Part shown: positions 5,136 through 5,809 of the stretch, piece after piece
How positions within the stretch are numbered: position 1 is the first letter of the stretch
How the letters are laid out: every line of letters starts with the position of its first letter
NCBI GenBank assembly: GCA_946405675.1
Contig: CAMJIC010000160.1
Location: 1-5,809 of the forward strand
Length of the DNA stretch: 5,809 nucleotides
Direction of reading: 5' to 3'
Source of the DNA: an uncultured Clostridia bacterium
GTDB taxonomy: Bacteria; Bacillota; Clostridia; Lachnospirales; Lachnospiraceae
Made by a program: the position numbers and the translations under genes
The notes under the pieces: generated by a model
What the model was told of the DNA's origin: nothing
The model's input: only the letters and a program-made list of their open reading frames with translations
Databases searched by the model: none

Positions 5136-5144
5136 TGTTAAAAT
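5136..5144 (+). promoter_or_regulatory. Extended -10 promoter of the flavoprotein gene
   Basis: TGTTAAAAT is an extended -10 element placed exactly 41 bases after the last ACAAC half-site, the same distance as in the membrane-protein operon. No consensus -35 hexamer is present. Transcription would start near 5151, leaving a leader of about 82 bases. Confidence 0.55.
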
Positions 5145-5232
5145 TATAGGAGCGGTTGTTTAAAACACTATCATAGCGGTAATCATCGGTCACATTTCAT
5201 CTGGAACACTTTATCGCAAGGAGGACGATAGG

Positions 5233-5809
5233 ATGGCTTACAAAGTAATGGGAGTTGCGGCAGGAAGGAAAAACAGTAATGCGGAGCTGCTGCTCAAGGA
5301 AGCATTGATGGCTTGTGAGGCAGCAGGTGCTGAGGTGACGATGATCAACCTCAGAGATTATAAGGTTCTGGACTGCACAGGGTGTACCGCATGTACCAAG
5401 GCGATGTCGGAAGGGAAGTTTGCCGGCTGTGTCCTAGATGATAAGGATGATAAGAAGAAGATCATGGATGTGATGCTCGCGCAGGATGCGGTCATTTATG
5501 CGATTCCGACGTATGACCTGATGCCATGTGCGAATTATCTTCGGTTTGCACAGAGAAGCCTTGCGTATGAGACCGCATTTCTTGAGACGATTGGCGTGAT
5601 CGAGCATAAGGAGCGTCTTGCCGGACTGATCGCTGTCGGCGGTTCCACCCGTTCCTGGCAGTCCATGGCACTGGAAGGTCTTCAGGCCACCATGTTTACC
5701 ACGGATATGAAGGTTGTGGATATGGTTCTTGCGACACGTGTGCCGGGGGCTGCCCAGTGCCTGCTGAACGATGAGCTGATGGGACGCGTGAAAAAGCTGG
5801 GAGGGAATA
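5233..5809 (+). CDS. Flavodoxin-fold NAD(P)H-dependent FMN reductase or iron-sulfur flavoprotein (3' end cut off)
   Basis: The reading frame stays open to the window edge, giving 192 residues of an incomplete protein. The N-terminus MAYKVMGVAAGRKNSNAELL is a flavodoxin-like first strand followed by the FMN phosphate loop (GRKNSN). Cysteines at C48, C51 and C54 (CTGCTAC) and another at C66 follow the second strand. IYAIPTYDLMPCANYLRFAQR (88-108) corresponds to the P-x-Y-x(6-8)-L flavin-site segment of the family. Iron-sulfur flavoproteins (Isf type) use a compact CX2CX2CX4-7C motif to hold a 4Fe-4S cluster, whereas here the last gap is 11. The protein is therefore either a cluster variant or a simple flavoprotein with redox cysteines. 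It probably moves electrons from NAD(P)H or ferredoxin to an unknown acceptor in the cytoplasm. AAGGAGG (5218-5224) lies eight bases before the ATG. Confidence 0.88.
   Translation, partial: MAYKVMGVAAGRKNSNAELLLKEALMACEAAGAEVTMINLRDYKVLDCTGCTACTKAMSEGKFAGCVLDDKDDKKKIMDVMLAQDAVIYAIPTYDLMPCANYLRFAQRSLAYETAFLETIGVIEHKERLAGLIAVGGSTRSWQSMALEGLQATMFTTDMKVVDMVLATRVPGAAQCLLNDELMGRVKKLGGN

Noticed and set aside
5025..5141. 38-codon plus-strand frame beginning MSACLFYLEIYK with an upstream GAGGGGAGA
   Set aside because: It spans the operator and ends inside the -10 element, so its sequence is explained by regulatory DNA. It has rare AT-rich codons and no recognisable product; most likely chance.

Overview
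The window looks like a chromosomal segment from a mid-GC member of the Bacillota, most likely class Clostridia (perhaps Lachnospiraceae). This rests on strong AAGGAGG-type ribosome sites, sigma-A-like promoters, U-tailed hairpin terminators and the clostridial flavour of the Pta and AckA proteins. The taxonomic call is inference, made by eye without a database search. No rRNA, tRNA, CRISPR array or transposase gene was seen.

Left part (1-1071): a small two-helix membrane protein of unknown function (86-460) sits between two perfect 43-bp direct repeats (1-43 and 625-667). Each repeat carries a promoter-like sequence. A hairpin terminator at 466-495 serves both strands but pairs better in the minus-strand transcript. 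Between it and the second repeat is a short minus-strand reading frame that may be the tail of a lost gene. The second repeat touches the stop codon of a minus-strand gene for a small secreted protein (667-1071).

Centre (1208-3796): a clear acetate operon. A TTGTCT-17-TATAAT promoter precedes pta (phosphate acetyltransferase) and ackA (acetate kinase). Together they turn acetyl-CoA into acetate and ATP by substrate-level phosphorylation. A 187-base tail after ackA holds a near-perfect 22-bp dyad, a possible internal promoter and a strong terminator.

Right part (3797-5809): two adjacent genes for distantly related four-helix membrane proteins (3980-4465 and 4503-4937) form an operon with its own terminator. 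They are followed by a flavodoxin-fold, cysteine-rich flavoprotein gene (5233 to the edge, incomplete). The most striking signal is here. The operon and the flavoprotein gene are preceded by the same regulatory layout: ACAAC, GTTGT and ACAAC half-sites at identical spacings, followed in both cases by exactly 41 bases and an extended -10 element (TGTTATACT or TGTTAAAAT). This suggests one unidentified regulator controls both units, linking the uncharacterised membrane pair to a redox flavoprotein.
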